Shown: positions 29,553 through 39,701 of the stretch, in pieces
Numbering within the stretch: position 1 is the stretch's first letter
Layout of the letters: every line of letters begins with the position of its first letter
Assembly (NCBI RefSeq): GCF_000422665.1
Contig: NZ_AUGM01000007.1
Span: 248,001 to 312,000 of the forward strand
DNA length: 64,000 nt
Direction of reading: 5' to 3'
Source of the DNA: Ferrimonas senticii DSM 18821
GTDB taxonomy: Bacteria; Pseudomonadota; Gammaproteobacteria; Enterobacterales; Shewanellaceae
The notes under the pieces: generated by a model
The model's input: only the letters and a program-made list of their open reading frames with translations
What the model was told of the DNA's origin: nothing
The model's database searches: none
Translations under genes and position numbers: made by a program

Positions 29553-30836
29553 ATGGCGCAGTTATTTCAAGCCCGCAGCAGCGCGGATCAGCGTAAACAG
29601 AAAAAAGCCAAATTGGATCGCAAACAAAAAGCCGAAGTGGTCGAATTTGTTTGGGCGGGAAAAAATCAAAAAGGCAGCCCGATCAAGGGCGAAATGCGCG
29701 GCGCAAGCGCCAATGAAGTCAAAGCGATTTTGCGCAAGCAGGGGGTTACCCCAACCAAGGTGGTTAAAAAGCCCAAATCGCTGTTTCAGAAAAAAGCCAA
29801 AATCACCTCTAAAGACATTGCGGTAGTCACCCGCCAGATCGCCACCATGCTGCAAGCGGGGGTGCCACTGGTCACCGGTTTGGAAATGGTCGCTAAAGGT
29901 CATGGCAACGAATCGATGCGCAAACTGCTGGGGGAGATTTTGGATGAGATCCAAGCCGGTACCCCGGTGGCGCAGGCGCTGCGACCGCACCGACTCTATT
30001 TTGATGAACTGTACTGCGACTTGGTTGCCGCCGGTGAACAATCCGGTACCTTGGATAAGGTGTTTGACCGCATCGCCACCTATCGCGAAAAATCGGAAGC
30101 GCTGAAATCAAAGATCAAAAAAGCGATGTTCTATCCGGCGGCGGTGGTCACCGTTGCTATCGGCGTAACCTTGCTACTGCTGCTGTTTGTGGTGCCGCAA
30201 TTTGAATCTATTTTCAATGACTTCGGTGCCGAACTACCCGCCTTTACCCAGATCGTTATCAATATCTCGCGCTTCCTGCAAAGCAGTTGGTATTACTTTT
30301 TCGGCATCAGCGTCATTGCCGTGTGGATGTTTGTTCGCAGCCATCGAAATTCTGCCAAGTTTCGTGACCAATTGGATGCGCTAACCCTAAAACTGCCGAT
30401 TGTTGGCAATATTCTGCATAAAGGGGCGATGGCCAAATTTGCCCGTACCCTTGCCACCACCTTTGCTGCGGGTGTGCCATTGGTTGAAGGCTTGGAAGCC
30501 TCGGCTGGCGCTTCCGGTAATGCGGTTTATCGCAAGGCGATCTTAAAGATGCGCGAAGAGGTGATCTCCGGCTTGCAGATGAATGTGGCGATGCAGACCG
30601 TTAATCTGTTCCCTGATATGGTGACGCAGATGGTGATGATCGGCGAAGAATCCGGGGCCCTCGATGATATGCTCAATAAAGTGGCCAACATCTTTGAGAT
30701 GGAGGTTGATGATGCGGTTGATGGCCTATCAACCCTGATTGAACCGCTGCTGATGGTGGTACTGGGCACTCTGGTCGGTGGCCTGGTGGTGGCGATGTAT
30801 CTGCCAATCTTCGAGATGGGTAACGTGGTTGGTTAG
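29553..30836 (+). CDS. pilC: Type IV pilus inner membrane platform protein PilC
   Basis: A 427-residue protein of the GspF/PilC family that couples PilB rotation to pilin insertion. Two T2SSF repeats are visible: one with VVTRQIATMLQAGVPLVTGLEM (about residues 90-215) and one with FARTLATTFAAGVPLVEGLEAS (about 290-415). Three membrane segments follow the usual layout (about 193-215, 245-262 and 395-418). The N-terminal cytoplasmic part starts with the VWAGKNQKGSPIKGEM strand typical of PilC. It starts 52 bp after pilB. Confidence 0.96.
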   Translation: MAQLFQARSSADQRKQKKAKLDRKQKAEVVEFVWAGKNQKGSPIKGEMRGASANEVKAILRKQGVTPTKVVKKPKSLFQKKAKITSKDIAVVTRQIATMLQAGVPLVTGLEMVAKGHGNESMRKLLGEILDEIQAGTPVAQALRPHRLYFDELYCDLVAAGEQSGTLDKVFDRIATYREKSEALKSKIKKAMFYPAAVVTVAIGVTLLLLLFVVPQFESIFNDFGAELPAFTQIVINISRFLQSSWYYFFGISVIAVWMFVRSHRNSAKFRDQLDALTLKLPIVGNILHKGAMAKFARTLATTFAAGVPLVEGLEASAGASGNAVYRKAILKMREEVISGLQMNVAMQTVNLFPDMVTQMVMIGEESGALDDMLNKVANIFEMEVDDAVDGLSTLIEPLLMVVLGTLVGGLVVAMYLPIFEMGNVVG

Positions 30837-30888
30837 CCGCTGCGGTAGAATCAACGAAACCCGCTAACTTTTGAATTAAAAGCAGTAA

Positions 30889-31785
30889 ATGGCAATTTGG
30901 AACGAGCTTTTTGGCCAATATCCTTGGCTATTCTGGCTGACGGTGACCGCCGTCAGCCTTATTGTTGGTAGCTTCTTAAATGTGGTTATCCACCGGCTGC
31001 CGATCATGATGGAGCGTCAATGGCGTGCCGAGTGCATCGACGGCTTAAGTGCCGAAGGGATCAAGGTCGCCGCCCCACATGATTCATGGCCAGCCCGCTA
31101 TAACCTGCTGGTACCAGGCAGCAACTGCCCGCACTGCCAAACTGCGATTCCCGCTTGGCGCAACATTCCACTAGTCAGTTATCTGCTGCAAGGCGGTAAA
31201 TGCCACCACTGTCACAGCCCAATCTCGGTGCGCTATCCATTGGTGGAACTGGGCACCGCGCTGCTGTGCTTAGCTATCGCCATTAAACTGGGGCCAACCG
31301 AACTGTTTTGGCCAACGTGGCTGTTGGCCTTTGGCTTAGTGGCACTGGCCGCAATCGATTTTGACAAGATGCTGCTGCCAGACAGCCTAACCTTGCCGCT
31401 GCTATGGTTGGGGCTGCTGGTTAACCTTAATCATGGCTTTGTCGCACTGACCGATGCGGTGCTGGGTTGTGTGTTTGGCTATCTGTCGCTGTGGTCGGTG
31501 TTTCAGGGCTTTAAGCTACTGACCGGCAAAGAGGGGATGGGCTATGGCGATTTTAAGCTGCTGGCGATGTTTGGCGCTTGGTTTGGTTGGCAGGCACTGC
31601 TGCCGATTATTTTGCTCTCCTCCATCGGCGGCGCCATTGTTGGTATTGCCCTGACCGCTTTAGCCAAACTTGGCAAAGGCAAGCCGATGCCGTTTGGGCC
31701 ATGGATCATCCTTGGTGGCTTAGCCTACCTGTTCTGCGGTGAACAACTGATCGATTGGTACTGGCATTCGATGTTGGGTCTGTAA
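30889..31785 (+). CDS. pilD: Prepilin peptidase/N-methyltransferase PilD
   Basis: A 298-residue polytopic inner membrane aspartic protease that cuts prepilin leaders (here after G8 of PilA) and N-methylates the new N-terminal Phe. The N-terminal methyltransferase domain holds the zinc tetrad C-P-H-C and C-H-H-C. Catalytic aspartates lie in ALAAIDFDKMLLPD and in the G-x-G-D motif KEGMGYGDFKLLA. Length matches the family (about 290). In related genera it also processes type II secretion pseudopilins. coaE begins 3 bp later. Confidence 0.97.
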   Translation: MAIWNELFGQYPWLFWLTVTAVSLIVGSFLNVVIHRLPIMMERQWRAECIDGLSAEGIKVAAPHDSWPARYNLLVPGSNCPHCQTAIPAWRNIPLVSYLLQGGKCHHCHSPISVRYPLVELGTALLCLAIAIKLGPTELFWPTWLLAFGLVALAAIDFDKMLLPDSLTLPLLWLGLLVNLNHGFVALTDAVLGCVFGYLSLWSVFQGFKLLTGKEGMGYGDFKLLAMFGAWFGWQALLPIILLSSIGGAIVGIALTALAKLGKGKPMPFGPWIILGGLAYLFCGEQLIDWYWHSMLGL

Positions 31786-31788
31786 CCA

Positions 31789-32397
31789 ATGGACAGCAAT
31801 AAACTGATTATCGGCCTCACCGGTGGTATCGGCTCGGGCAAGACTCAGGTCAGCGATCGCTTTGCCGCTCTTGGCATAACTGTGGTTGATACCGACCTTA
31901 TCGCCCGCCAAGTAGTGCAGCCAAACACCCTTGGCCTTGCCGCCATCATCGAGCACTTTGGCCCAGAACTATTAACCAGCGATGGCCAACTGGATCGCGC
32001 CGCGCTGCGACAGCGGGTATTTACCGATGAATCGCAGCGTCAGTGGCTAAATCAACTATTGCATCCGCTGATCCAAGCCGAAGCCATTAGCCAATGCCAG
32101 GCCGCCAGTAGCCCCTATGTACTGCTGGTGGTGCCGCTGCTGCTGGAGGGCGATATGCATCAACTGGTGGCACGGATCTTGGTGATCGATGTCGATCGTC
32201 AAACCCAGATCGACCGCACTTGCGCTCGCGATAACAATAATCCGAGTTTGGTCAACAAAATCATCGACAGTCAGATCTCACGAGCACAGCGATTGGCACG
32301 GGCGGATGATATCATCGACAACAGTGGCGATATTGCCGAGCTCGACAGCCAAGTGCTGCGATTGCATCAACAATATCTGGCGTTAAGCGAGAACTGA
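31789..32397 (+). CDS. coaE: Dephospho-CoA kinase
   Basis: A 202-residue P-loop kinase that phosphorylates the ribose of dephospho-CoA, the last step of coenzyme A synthesis. The P-loop is GLTGGIGSGKT, followed by VVDTDLIARQVV with the catalytic aspartate and the lid region QRQWLNQLLHPLI. It lies between pilD and zapD, as in E. coli and many gammaproteobacteria. Spacing of 3 and 10 bp shows cotranscription. Confidence 0.97.
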   Translation: MDSNKLIIGLTGGIGSGKTQVSDRFAALGITVVDTDLIARQVVQPNTLGLAAIIEHFGPELLTSDGQLDRAALRQRVFTDESQRQWLNQLLHPLIQAEAISQCQAASSPYVLLVVPLLLEGDMHQLVARILVIDVDRQTQIDRTCARDNNNPSLVNKIIDSQISRAQRLARADDIIDNSGDIAELDSQVLRLHQQYLALSEN

Positions 32398-32407
32398 ACG
32401 ACGACGA

Positions 32408-33157
32408 ATGTGGTTGCTGTTTGAACAACCGTTAAATGAAAAAATCCGCAGCTACTTGCGGATTGAGGCGGTTACCCAGCAGGTGCAAGCGCACCAACCA
32501 TTCCAACTTGCCCATGGTGAGTTGGCGTTTTTTCGATCCCTGTTTGAGCTGATGGAGCTGGTCGATCGCGCCGATCTGCGCAGCGATCTGCTCAAGGATA
32601 TCGACAAACAACTGCAAAATATTGAGCGCTGGCGTCAATATCCCGGGGTCGATCAACAGCAGTTGGCCAGTTTCGCTGAGCTGCTAACCGGCAATCAACA
32701 GCAGCTACAGCAACAAGCCCGCCCCACCGCTGAACTAAAAACCGATAATTTGTTAGCGGCGCTGCGACAGCGGTTAACCATTCCCGGCGGTTGCGGCAGC
32801 TTTGATCTGCCACTACTGCACTTTTGGTTAGCGCAGCCGCTAGAGCAGCGCCAGCAGCAAGCGCTAGCATGGCTAAAGCTATTGCAGCCTTATACTGATA
32901 CCATCAGCCGCATGTTGGAGCTATTGCGCAGCAGCGGCCATTGGCAGGACTCCTTGGCGATGTCCGGCTGTTATCAAGCGACTGCGGAACACAACATCGA
33001 TCTATTACGGGTACGTATTCCCGCTGAACATCGGGTTTATCCGGCCATCAGCGCCCACCGTAACCGTTTTACCATTCATCTGGTCAATGCCGATACTGGC
33101 AAATCTGACCATCGCAACCTGCCGTTGCAACTGTCCCTCTCTTTGGAGCAACAATGA
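32408..33157 (+). CDS. zapD: Cell division protein ZapD (YacF)
   Basis: A 249-residue cytoplasmic protein of the DUF1342/ZapD family, which crosslinks FtsZ filaments at the Z-ring. The helical N-terminal half starts [18 protein letters not shown], the family hallmark, and a C-terminal beta-type domain has the conserved Arg/Phe-rich stretch [18 protein letters not shown]. coli ZapD has 247 residues. It sits in the conserved coaE-zapD-yacG string, and its stop overlaps the yacG start (ATGA). Confidence 0.94.
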   Translation: MWLLFEQPLNEKIRSYLRIEAVTQQVQAHQPFQLAHGELAFFRSLFELMELVDRADLRSDLLKDIDKQLQNIERWRQYPGVDQQQLASFAELLTGNQQQLQQQARPTAELKTDNLLAALRQRLTIPGGCGSFDLPLLHFWLAQPLEQRQQQALAWLKLLQPYTDTISRMLELLRSSGHWQDSLAMSGCYQATAEHNIDLLRVRIPAEHRVYPAISAHRNRFTIHLVNADTGKSDHRNLPLQLSLSLEQQ

Positions 33158-33372
33158 CCTTAATCGTTAAGTGCCCAACCTGCGACGCCGATGTGCCGTG
33201 GGTTAGCGACTCAACATTCCGACCATTTTGCAGCGAACGCTGTAAGTTAATCGATCTGGGCGAATGGGCCGACGAACGCCATGCTATTCCCGGCAAGACC
33301 GAACTGCCGGATGAGTTTGATATCAGCGAGCCGGACTTTTTCTTAAACGATAACGACCAACAAGAGCACTAA
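33154..33372 (+). CDS. yacG: DNA gyrase inhibitor YacG, zinc-binding
   Basis: A 72-residue protein with a four-cysteine zinc site: CPTC near the start and FCSERC near residues 27-32, followed by [17 protein letters not shown], the family signature. YacG binds the GyrB C-terminal domain and inhibits DNA binding by gyrase in E. coli. It overlaps zapD by 4 bp and is followed after 2 bp by the O-oligosaccharyltransferase gene. Confidence 0.94.
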   Translation: MTLIVKCPTCDADVPWVSDSTFRPFCSERCKLIDLGEWADERHAIPGKTELPDEFDISEPDFFLNDNDQQEH

Positions 33373-33374
33373 CG

Positions 33375-35030
33375 ATGTTAAATCTCAAGGATGAGAAAAA
33401 TGCCAGCTGGATGGTAGCCGCTTGGGCCAGCCTATTGCTGCTGGCGATGCATTACTTTCAACCTAACGCCGGTGGTGCCGGGCTGTATGTCGCCAACAAC
33501 AACAGCAGCTGGATCAGCATCAGCCTGATCGCCGCCGTTGGTTGGTTTACCATCATCAACCGCCAGCAACTGCAGTGGAATACGGTGCTCAGTGGTTTCT
33601 CACTAGTCTGCTTAACACTGTTGTTGCCTTACCTGTGGTCTGACAGCAACTACAGCGGCACCGTCCGTCTGTTTGGCATCCTCGGTTGGTGGGCACTGAC
33701 CGTCGCTCTAGTGCAATTTAATAAACAAAAATTGCTGAATCTGCTGCTGTGGCTACTGATCCTCGGCTCCACCCTGCAAGCGCTAGTTGGCCTTGCCCAG
33801 TTCTTGCAGCCAGAGTGGTTTTTAGCGATTAAAAACCATCGGCCGGTTGGCAGCTTCTACCAGCCCAACGTATTAGCCTCGTTATTAAGTACGTCACTGG
33901 CACTGTGTATCTGGCAGCTGAACCAAGCTTCCCCAAAGCTGAAAATCGCCCTGTCGGCCAATATCCTGCTGCACAGCACTGTGCTTTATCTGGTGATGTC
34001 GCGCACCGGAGTACTGGCTGCCGTTGCGGTCACCATGGGCCTGTTATGGTTGCTACGAAGCGCGAGCACCAACAAGTACACCCTAAGCAGCATCACTTTG
34101 GGGGTTTTGGCCGCCTTAGCGCTGCAAAGCACCTTAACCGTCGAAGGCCGCGGCCAACTGGATAAGCCCGGCTATCGCACCACGCTATACAGCCAGAGCT
34201 TTGAACTGATTGCCGAGAAGCCATTGCTCGGCCATGGCATCGGCAGCTTCCCATCGGTTTATACCGAAAAACTGGCTGACGCCTATCAGCAAGACCCATC
34301 CACGCCGATGATGACCCAGATATCCACTCACCCGCATAATGAATTGCTGTTCTGGGGGGTAGAGGCCGGATTACTGCCAGTCATGGCATTATTAGCATTT
34401 GCGCTGTGGTTTAGCGTTCATGTCTGGCGCCGTGGCGATCGCTTTAATCACGCGATGTGGCTGTGCACCATTCCGATTATTTTGCACACCCAAACCGAAT
34501 ATCCGCTGTACCATTCGGTTGCTCATTTGGCGGTATTGTCACTATTAATCGTCGCCGCCACTCCGACCGCATCCGTTCGGACGATTGGCTTTAACAACCC
34601 ATTGCAAATACTGCCTAAGTTCATTGTCGGTTTAAGCGTGGTGCTAACCAGCGCATTGATGCTGACCAACCTGCATGCCATGACGGTGGCTCATGACTTT
34701 ATTAAAACTCAGCAAGTTCAGCAGTTACAGCGACTGGTCAATCCGTTTATGCAGCCCAGCCTGCTGAATATGCTATTGGCCGAAGCACTATTAAAAAGCG
34801 GCGATCCACAAGCAGCGCCAGTGGCAATTGAGTTACTGCAAGATGAAGTCGAACAGCGGCCATCGGTTGGTGCCTTTGTGTTGCTGGCAAACGCTTATGC
34901 AACCACTGGGCAAACCGAACTGATGCAACAAACTGCCGAACGTGGTCGCTACCTCTATCCCACCGCTAAATCGTTGCGGCCAAAAGTTGCAGCAGCGGCT
35001 GATTCGCCGCTGGCATCTCAAGCTCACTGA
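33375..35030 (+). CDS. PglL/Wzy-type O-oligosaccharyltransferase (probable pilin glycosylase)
   Basis: A 551-residue polytopic membrane protein with about 11-12 hydrophobic segments and a C-terminal soluble part (about 455-551) with TPR-like helices. The Wzy_C periplasmic loop carries the family signature GSFYQPNVLASLL (about 157-169) and ISTHPHNELLFWGVEAGLLPV (about 315-335) with the conserved HPHNE. This is the pattern of PglL/PilO-type ligases, which move a lipid-linked glycan onto pilin Ser or Thr. It directly follows pilABCD-coaE-zapD-yacG with 2-bp spacing, so PilA is the obvious candidate acceptor (inferred). An O-antigen ligase role cannot be excluded. Its last 65 bp overlap mutT on the opposite strand. 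Confidence 0.82.
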   Translation: MLNLKDEKNASWMVAAWASLLLLAMHYFQPNAGGAGLYVANNNSSWISISLIAAVGWFTIINRQQLQWNTVLSGFSLVCLTLLLPYLWSDSNYSGTVRLFGILGWWALTVALVQFNKQKLLNLLLWLLILGSTLQALVGLAQFLQPEWFLAIKNHRPVGSFYQPNVLASLLSTSLALCIWQLNQASPKLKIALSANILLHSTVLYLVMSRTGVLAAVAVTMGLLWLLRSASTNKYTLSSITLGVLAALALQSTLTVEGRGQLDKPGYRTTLYSQSFELIAEKPLLGHGIGSFPSVYTEKLADAYQQDPSTPMMTQISTHPHNELLFWGVEAGLLPVMALLAFALWFSVHVWRRGDRFNHAMWLCTIPIILHTQTEYPLYHSVAHLAVLSLLIVAATPTASVRTIGFNNPLQILPKFIVGLSVVLTSALMLTNLHAMTVAHDFIKTQQVQQLQRLVNPFMQPSLLNMLLAEALLKSGDPQAAPVAIELLQDEVEQRPSVGAFVLLANAYATTGQTELMQQTAERGRYLYPTAKSLRPKVAAAADSPLASQAH

Positions 35031-35355
35031 GTTTATCGAGGGCAACCCATTGGAGTGGGTTGCCCTCGTTGCTTTGCGGTTGTCCCTGCCACTGGCGCAC
35101 CGCAAAGGCCTGCAGATTCACTTGGCGATCGCCGTAATCGTGGCTGGTTTGCCAAATAAGCTCGGCGCTTGGGGCGATAACCCCAACTTCCTCAGCAAGC
35201 TCTCTAATCGCCGCCTGAGCAAAGGTTTCGTTGGCCTCCACTTTACCTCCAGGAAACTCCCACAAGCCGCCCTGATGCTGCTCAGGGTGGCGCAGAGCCA
35301 CTAATACGTGGTTATCCTGAAACACCACCGCAATCGCCACATTGATAATCTTCAT
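34966..35355 (-). CDS. mutT: 8-oxo-dGTP diphosphatase MutT
   Basis: A 129-residue Nudix hydrolase that removes 8-oxo-dGTP from the nucleotide pool. The Nudix box is complete: GGKVEANETFAQAAIREL then AEEVGV (G-x5-E-x7-R-E-x2-E-E-x-G). The N-terminus (VAIAVVFQDNHVLVALRHPEQHQGGLWEFPG) and length fit MutT (E. coli 129). Position between the pil string and secA is usual. Its 3' end overlaps the preceding membrane ligase gene on the other strand by 65 bp, which is unusual. Confidence 0.95.
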   Translation of the reverse strand: MKIINVAIAVVFQDNHVLVALRHPEQHQGGLWEFPGGKVEANETFAQAAIRELAEEVGVIAPSAELIWQTSHDYGDRQVNLQAFAVRQWQGQPQSNEGNPLQWVALDKLSELEMPAANQPLLQLLAATI

Positions 35356-35467
35356 ACCGTCTCGAATACCCGCTTCCGCTTCTGCTCTATCGCTTTAACT
35401 AATCACTGACAACTAATTGCTAATAACTGCTGTTCTCTGCCTCTTCCCTTTTGCCTGCGGCAAAAGA

Positions 35468-35492
35468 AAAGGGTGACCTTAAGTCACCCTTT
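35468..35492 (-). terminator. secA terminator
   Basis: A perfect 10-bp stem (AAAGGGTGAC/GTCACCCTTT) with a 5-nt loop, about 18 bp after the secA stop. TTTTCTTTTG follows on the minus strand. Confidence 0.8.
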
Positions 35493-35509
35493 GCTTTCAA
35501 GCTACTGAA

Positions 35510-38251
35510 TCAGTTCAGTTTACCGTGGCACTGCTTGTACTTCATGCCAGAGCCACATGGGCATGGTTCATTACGGCCTACTTTCGGACCATCACGCTCC
35601 ACTTGCTGCGGTTCGCTGGACTGTTGCGCCAATTGGCCTTGGGCTTGCTGATGCTCAAACTCACGTTGACGAGCCAGTGCTTCCTCTTCACGGCGACGCT
35701 TGGCTTCCATCTCATCAACGTCCGCTTGCGCTTGCACCTTGATCTTCGACAGCAGGCTGATCACATCAGCTTTCAGGGTTTCCAGCATCCCTTGGAACAG
35801 TTCAAACGACTCGCGCTTGTACTCCTGTTTCGGGTTCTTCTGCGCGTAACCACGCAGGTGGATCCCTTGACGCAGGTGATCCATCGCCGCCAGGTGATCT
35901 TTCCACAGGTTATCGAGGGTCTGCAGCATCACTACTTTTTCAAACTGACGCAGCACGCTGGCGCCGACCTGCTCTTCTTTCAGCTGGTAAGCGGCATCCC
36001 AAGACTCAACGATGCGCTCAACCAGCGTGTCTTCGTGCAGATCGTCTTCTTCATCCAGCCACTGCTGAATTGGCAGTTTCAGATCGAAGTCGTTAGCCAG
36101 ACGCTCTTCCAAGCCCGGTACGTCCCACAACTCTTCCACCGATTGTGGCGGAATGTATTGGCCAACCACATCGGTCAGCACGCTTTCACGTACCGCCAAG
36201 ATGGTATCGTTGATGTCATCGCCATCCATCAGTTCGTTACGCTGGGCGTACACCACCTGACGCTGATCGTTGGCGACATCATCGTATTCCAGCAGTTGCT
36301 TACGAATATCGAAGTTACGCGCTTCTACCTTACGCTGGGCGTTTTCGATAGCGCGGTTAACCCATGGGTGCTCGATCGCTTCACCGCGCTCCATCCCCAG
36401 CTTTTTCATCATCCCGGAAACGCGATCCGAGGCGAAAATACGCATCAGGCTGTCTTCCATCGACAAGTAGAAGCGGGACGAACCAGCATCACCCTGACGA
36501 CCAGAACGGCCACGCAGCTGGTTATCGATACGACGGGACTCGTGACGCTCGGTAGCGATGATGTGCAAACCACCCGCCGCCAATACCGCGTCGTGACGTT
36601 CTTGCCAATCCGCTTTGATCTTAGCTTTTTGCTCGTCAGTGGCGCTCTCTGGCAGCGCGTCCAGTTCCGCTTGCAACGAGCCACCTAGCACGATATCGGT
36701 ACCCCGGCCAGCCATGTTGGTGGCGATGGTGATGGCACCAGCACGACCAGCATCAGCGACGATCTGCGCTTCTTGTTCGTGGAACTTGGCATTCAGAACG
36801 CTGTGCTTGATCTTGGCTTTCTTCAGCAACTGCGACAGGTACTCAGACGCTTCGATCGAGATGGTGCCCACCAGTGCTGGCTGGCCGCGCTCGATGCAGT
36901 CACGAATGTCGGCGATGATCGCTTCGTACTTCTCTTCAGCGGTCAGGTACACCAAGTCAGCCATGTCATTACGGATCATCGGCTTGTTGGTTGGGATCAC
37001 CACGGTGTCGAGGCCGTAGATGCTTTGGAATTCAAACGCTTCGGTATCGGCGGTACCGGTCATACCGGCCAGACGGTTGTACATCCGGAAGTAGTTCTGG
37101 AAGGTGATCGACGCCAGAGTCTGGTTCTCGTTCTGGATCTTAACGCCCTCTTTGGCTTCCACCGCTTGGTGCAAACCATCAGACCAGCGCCGACCTGCCA
37201 TGGTACGGCCGGTGTGTTCGTCCACGATCACCACCTGACCTTGGTCATCGATGATGTAGTCCACGTCTTTTTCAAACAGGGTATGAGCACGCAGCGCCGC
37301 GTTAACATGGTGCAGCAAGGAGATATTGGTGGCGCTGTAGAGCGAGTCACCTTCTGGCAGCAGGCCGATCTCCATCAGCAACTGCTCAACTTTCTCCTGA
37401 CCGCGTTCGGTCATGTGCACCTGTTTGGCTTTTTCGTCGACGCTGTAATCGCCTTCGCCGATCTCCTCTTCGGTGTCTTCCTTATCCTGCTTGATCAGTT
37501 TCGGAATCAAGGTATTCACACGGATATACAGATCGGAAGAGTCTTCGGCGGCGCCGGAGATGATCAGCGGGGTACGAGCTTCATCGATCAGAATCGAGTC
37601 CACCTCATCGATCACCGCGTAGTTCAGTTCACGCTGCACGCGCTCTTGGGCGGAGAACGCCATGTTGTCACGCAGGTAATCGAAACCAAATTCGTTGTTG
37701 GTGCCGTAGGTGATGTCACAAGCGTAAGCGGCTTGCTTCTGCTGTGAGCTCATGCCGGACAAGTTAATGCCAACGGTCATGCCTAAGAATTCAAACAGGG
37801 CGCGGTTCCACTCTGCATCACGACGGGCCAAGTAGTCGTTGACGGTGATCACGTGCACGCCTTGACCGGTCAGCGCGTTCAAGTAGGCCGGCAAGGTACC
37901 CGTTAGCGTTTTACCTTCACCGGTACGCATCTCGGCGATGCGACCAGATTGCAGCACCATGCCGCCAATCAGCTGCACGTCGAAGTGACGCATACCAAAC
38001 ACCCGCTTGGAAGCTTCACGAACGGTCGCAAACGCTTCTGGCAACACGCTGTCGAGGCTTTCGCCTTTGCCGCCATCATCAATGCTGGCTACGCGCTGTT
38101 TCAGTTCTACGGTGATTTGACGCAGCTGCTCATCAGTCAACGCCTCCCACTCGCTCTCAAGGGCGTTGATCCGCTCGACCACTTTGCGCATCTGCTTGAG
38201 AGTACGTTCGTTTTTGCTACCAAAAATTTTGGTGAGGAGTTTCGCTAACAT
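35510..38251 (-). CDS. secA: Preprotein translocase ATPase SecA
   Basis: A 913-residue motor of the Sec translocase. The Walker A loop is MRTGEGKT, the DEAD-type Walker [21 protein letters not shown], the second helicase half contains [14 protein letters not shown], and the C-terminus is the zinc-binding SecB-interaction tail [17 protein letters not shown]. Start 38251 ([19 protein letters not shown]) is the family N-terminus; an upstream ATG 36 bp away is not conserved. The gene follows the M23 peptidase on the same strand with about 66 bp between them. I see no SecM-like arrest protein upstream. Confidence 0.97.
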   Translation of the reverse strand: MLAKLLTKIFGSKNERTLKQMRKVVERINALESEWEALTDEQLRQITVELKQRVASIDDGGKGESLDSVLPEAFATVREASKRVFGMRHFDVQLIGGMVLQSGRIAEMRTGEGKTLTGTLPAYLNALTGQGVHVITVNDYLARRDAEWNRALFEFLGMTVGINLSGMSSQQKQAAYACDITYGTNNEFGFDYLRDNMAFSAQERVQRELNYAVIDEVDSILIDEARTPLIISGAAEDSSDLYIRVNTLIPKLIKQDKEDTEEEIGEGDYSVDEKAKQVHMTERGQEKVEQLLMEIGLLPEGDSLYSATNISLLHHVNAALRAHTLFEKDVDYIIDDQGQVVIVDEHTGRTMAGRRWSDGLHQAVEAKEGVKIQNENQTLASITFQNYFRMYNRLAGMTGTADTEAFEFQSIYGLDTVVIPTNKPMIRNDMADLVYLTAEEKYEAIIADIRDCIERGQPALVGTISIEASEYLSQLLKKAKIKHSVLNAKFHEQEAQIVADAGRAGAITIATNMAGRGTDIVLGGSLQAELDALPESATDEQKAKIKADWQERHDAVLAAGGLHIIATERHESRRIDNQLRGRSGRQGDAGSSRFYLSMEDSLMRIFASDRVSGMMKKLGMERGEAIEHPWVNRAIENAQRKVEARNFDIRKQLLEYDDVANDQRQVVYAQRNELMDGDDINDTILAVRESVLTDVVGQYIPPQSVEELWDVPGLEERLANDFDLKLPIQQWLDEEDDLHEDTLVERIVESWDAAYQLKEEQVGASVLRQFEKVVMLQTLDNLWKDHLAAMDHLRQGIHLRGYAQKNPKQEYKRESFELFQGMLETLKADVISLLSKIKVQAQADVDEMEAKRRREEEALARQREFEHQQAQGQLAQQSSEPQQVERDGPKVGRNEPCPCGSGMKYKQCHGKLN

Positions 38252-38317
38252 CGTTTTTCTTTCGCTACTGAAGTTGTGGATCGCCACCGATCCTTGGTGA
38301 TTCTGTATGGCCGTCGC

Positions 38318-39226
38318 CTATTCGCTGCGTGGTTTGCGGTACACGTAGCGGTCGGGATCAACCTGCTTATCGTTCTTTAACACCTCGTAGTGCACATGAG
38401 GCCCTGTCGAGCGACCGGTACTGCCGATCTGCGCGATAGTTTCCCCTTTGGCAACCAGTTGGCCTAACTCCACCAGATTCGCTTTGTTGTGCCCGTAGCG
38501 GGTCTTATAGCCGTTGCCATGGTCAATCTCTACCAGATTGCCATAACCGTACAGCTTACCAGAGTAGGAGACCACCCCTGCCCCAGTAGCAATCACCTCT
38601 CCCCCTTCGGTACCGGCAAAATCGGTGCCGCGATGCATCGTCCGTCGACCGGTGAAGGGATCGTTACGATAACCAAAGGTGGAAGATTGCCAACCGCTCT
38701 TCAGTGGTCGGCCACTAAGATAACGGTCAAAGTCGATATGGTGGTTGCGGGTTAAGCTTTCAAGTAGCGGCAGTTGATTATCTGCCCGCTGCTGTCGCTG
38801 CTGCAGCAACTCAAGTTGCTGGATTAGCTCGGAAAGCTCAAGCGCTTGTTGATCGGCACTGGCTGGGCCACCAAGACCCACGGCACTGTCGAAGTGAAAT
38901 TGATCAGCCAAATTGGCCTGTTCGGCCATCGCCGCGCCCATGGCATCAAGGCGATTCATCCGCGCTTGCAGTTGGCCGATTTTGCTGGCCAATAACGCCA
39001 ATTGTGCGTCGGTTTGCTGTTTTAACTGGGCATAGCGCTGCTGCTGTTCAGTGCGCGCTTGCTGATTGGACTGTTGCTCAAGCTGTGCCAGCACCAGTTG
39101 CTGTTGGTGCCAGTACCACAGGCCGCTAGAGAGCAGCATCAGCATCACTGGCAGAGAAAACCAACGCTTACCCGGTTGCCAGCGGTGCGTACCGTGCTTA
39201 GTACGAAGAAGAACTGTTACACTCAT
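38318..39226 (-). CDS. Membrane-anchored M23/LytM-type peptidase
   Basis: A 302-residue protein with an N-terminal membrane anchor (about residues 22-42), a periplasmic coiled coil (about 45-155, rich in Gln and Leu), and a C-terminal LytM/M23 domain (about 175-290). The zinc-binding motifs are intact: MHRGTDFAG (H and D) and HVHYEV (H-x-H), so it should cut peptidoglycan crosslinks, unlike the inactive EnvC/NlpD activators. It lies upstream of secA on the same strand and is divergent from dciA with a 34-bp gap, which must hold both starts. The family at this site in Shewanella-like genomes is similar. Confidence 0.88.
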   Translation of the reverse strand: MSVTVLLRTKHGTHRWQPGKRWFSLPVMLMLLSSGLWYWHQQQLVLAQLEQQSNQQARTEQQQRYAQLKQQTDAQLALLASKIGQLQARMNRLDAMGAAMAEQANLADQFHFDSAVGLGGPASADQQALELSELIQQLELLQQRQQRADNQLPLLESLTRNHHIDFDRYLSGRPLKSGWQSSTFGYRNDPFTGRRTMHRGTDFAGTEGGEVIATGAGVVSYSGKLYGYGNLVEIDHGNGYKTRYGHNKANLVELGQLVAKGETIAQIGSTGRSTGPHVHYEVLKNDKQVDPDRYVYRKPRSE

Positions 39227-39260
39227 GGCGTTGGTCAGAAGAAGTTACGTATTACCTAAG

Positions 39261-39701
39261 ATGAAATCCAAACCGCAGGATCTCGCCATGTTGGCGGGAC
39301 AACGATTTGCACAGTTGCAGCAGCAAACCAGTCAAACCGGCAAACTGCAGCAAGCGCTTCTGGATGCTACCGATCCGGCGCTGCATTCCCAAATCCGAGT
39401 TGCAAATATGCGAAGTGGCACTCTTGTTATTGAGGTGGCTTCGGCAGTTTGGGCGACTCGGTTGCAATATGAACGACTGGAAATCCTATCACAGCTGCGC
39501 CGCAACGGCTTTCCAATGCTCTCGAGCATCGAATTGAAAGTAAATCCGCTGATGGCCAAAATCAGCCGGGAGCAGCCGCAACACACCAAGCAATTAAGCG
39601 CTAAAGCCAGCGATCACCTCAATGCCCTAGCCGATAGTTTGGATGGCGAGTTGGCCGAAAAGATAAAAAAATTGGCCGCTCTGCGGAGCGGCCAATCTTA
39701 G
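39261..39701 (+). CDS. dciA: DciA-type helicase loader (DUF721)
   Basis: A 146-residue protein of the DUF721/DciA family, which loads or operates the replicative helicase DnaB in bacteria lacking phage-derived DnaC/DnaI. The N-terminal region (about 35-100) has the KH-like fold with LVIEVASAVWATRLQYERLEILSQL, the family core; the rest is a flexible basic tail. ATG 39261 is preferred over upstream codons that run into the divergent M23 gene. Its last codons form the stem of a terminator. Position next to secA and lpxC is common in Alteromonadales and Pseudomonas. Confidence 0.85.
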   Translation: MKSKPQDLAMLAGQRFAQLQQQTSQTGKLQQALLDATDPALHSQIRVANMRSGTLVIEVASAVWATRLQYERLEILSQLRRNGFPMLSSIELKVNPLMAKISREQPQHTKQLSAKASDHLNALADSLDGELAEKIKKLAALRSGQS

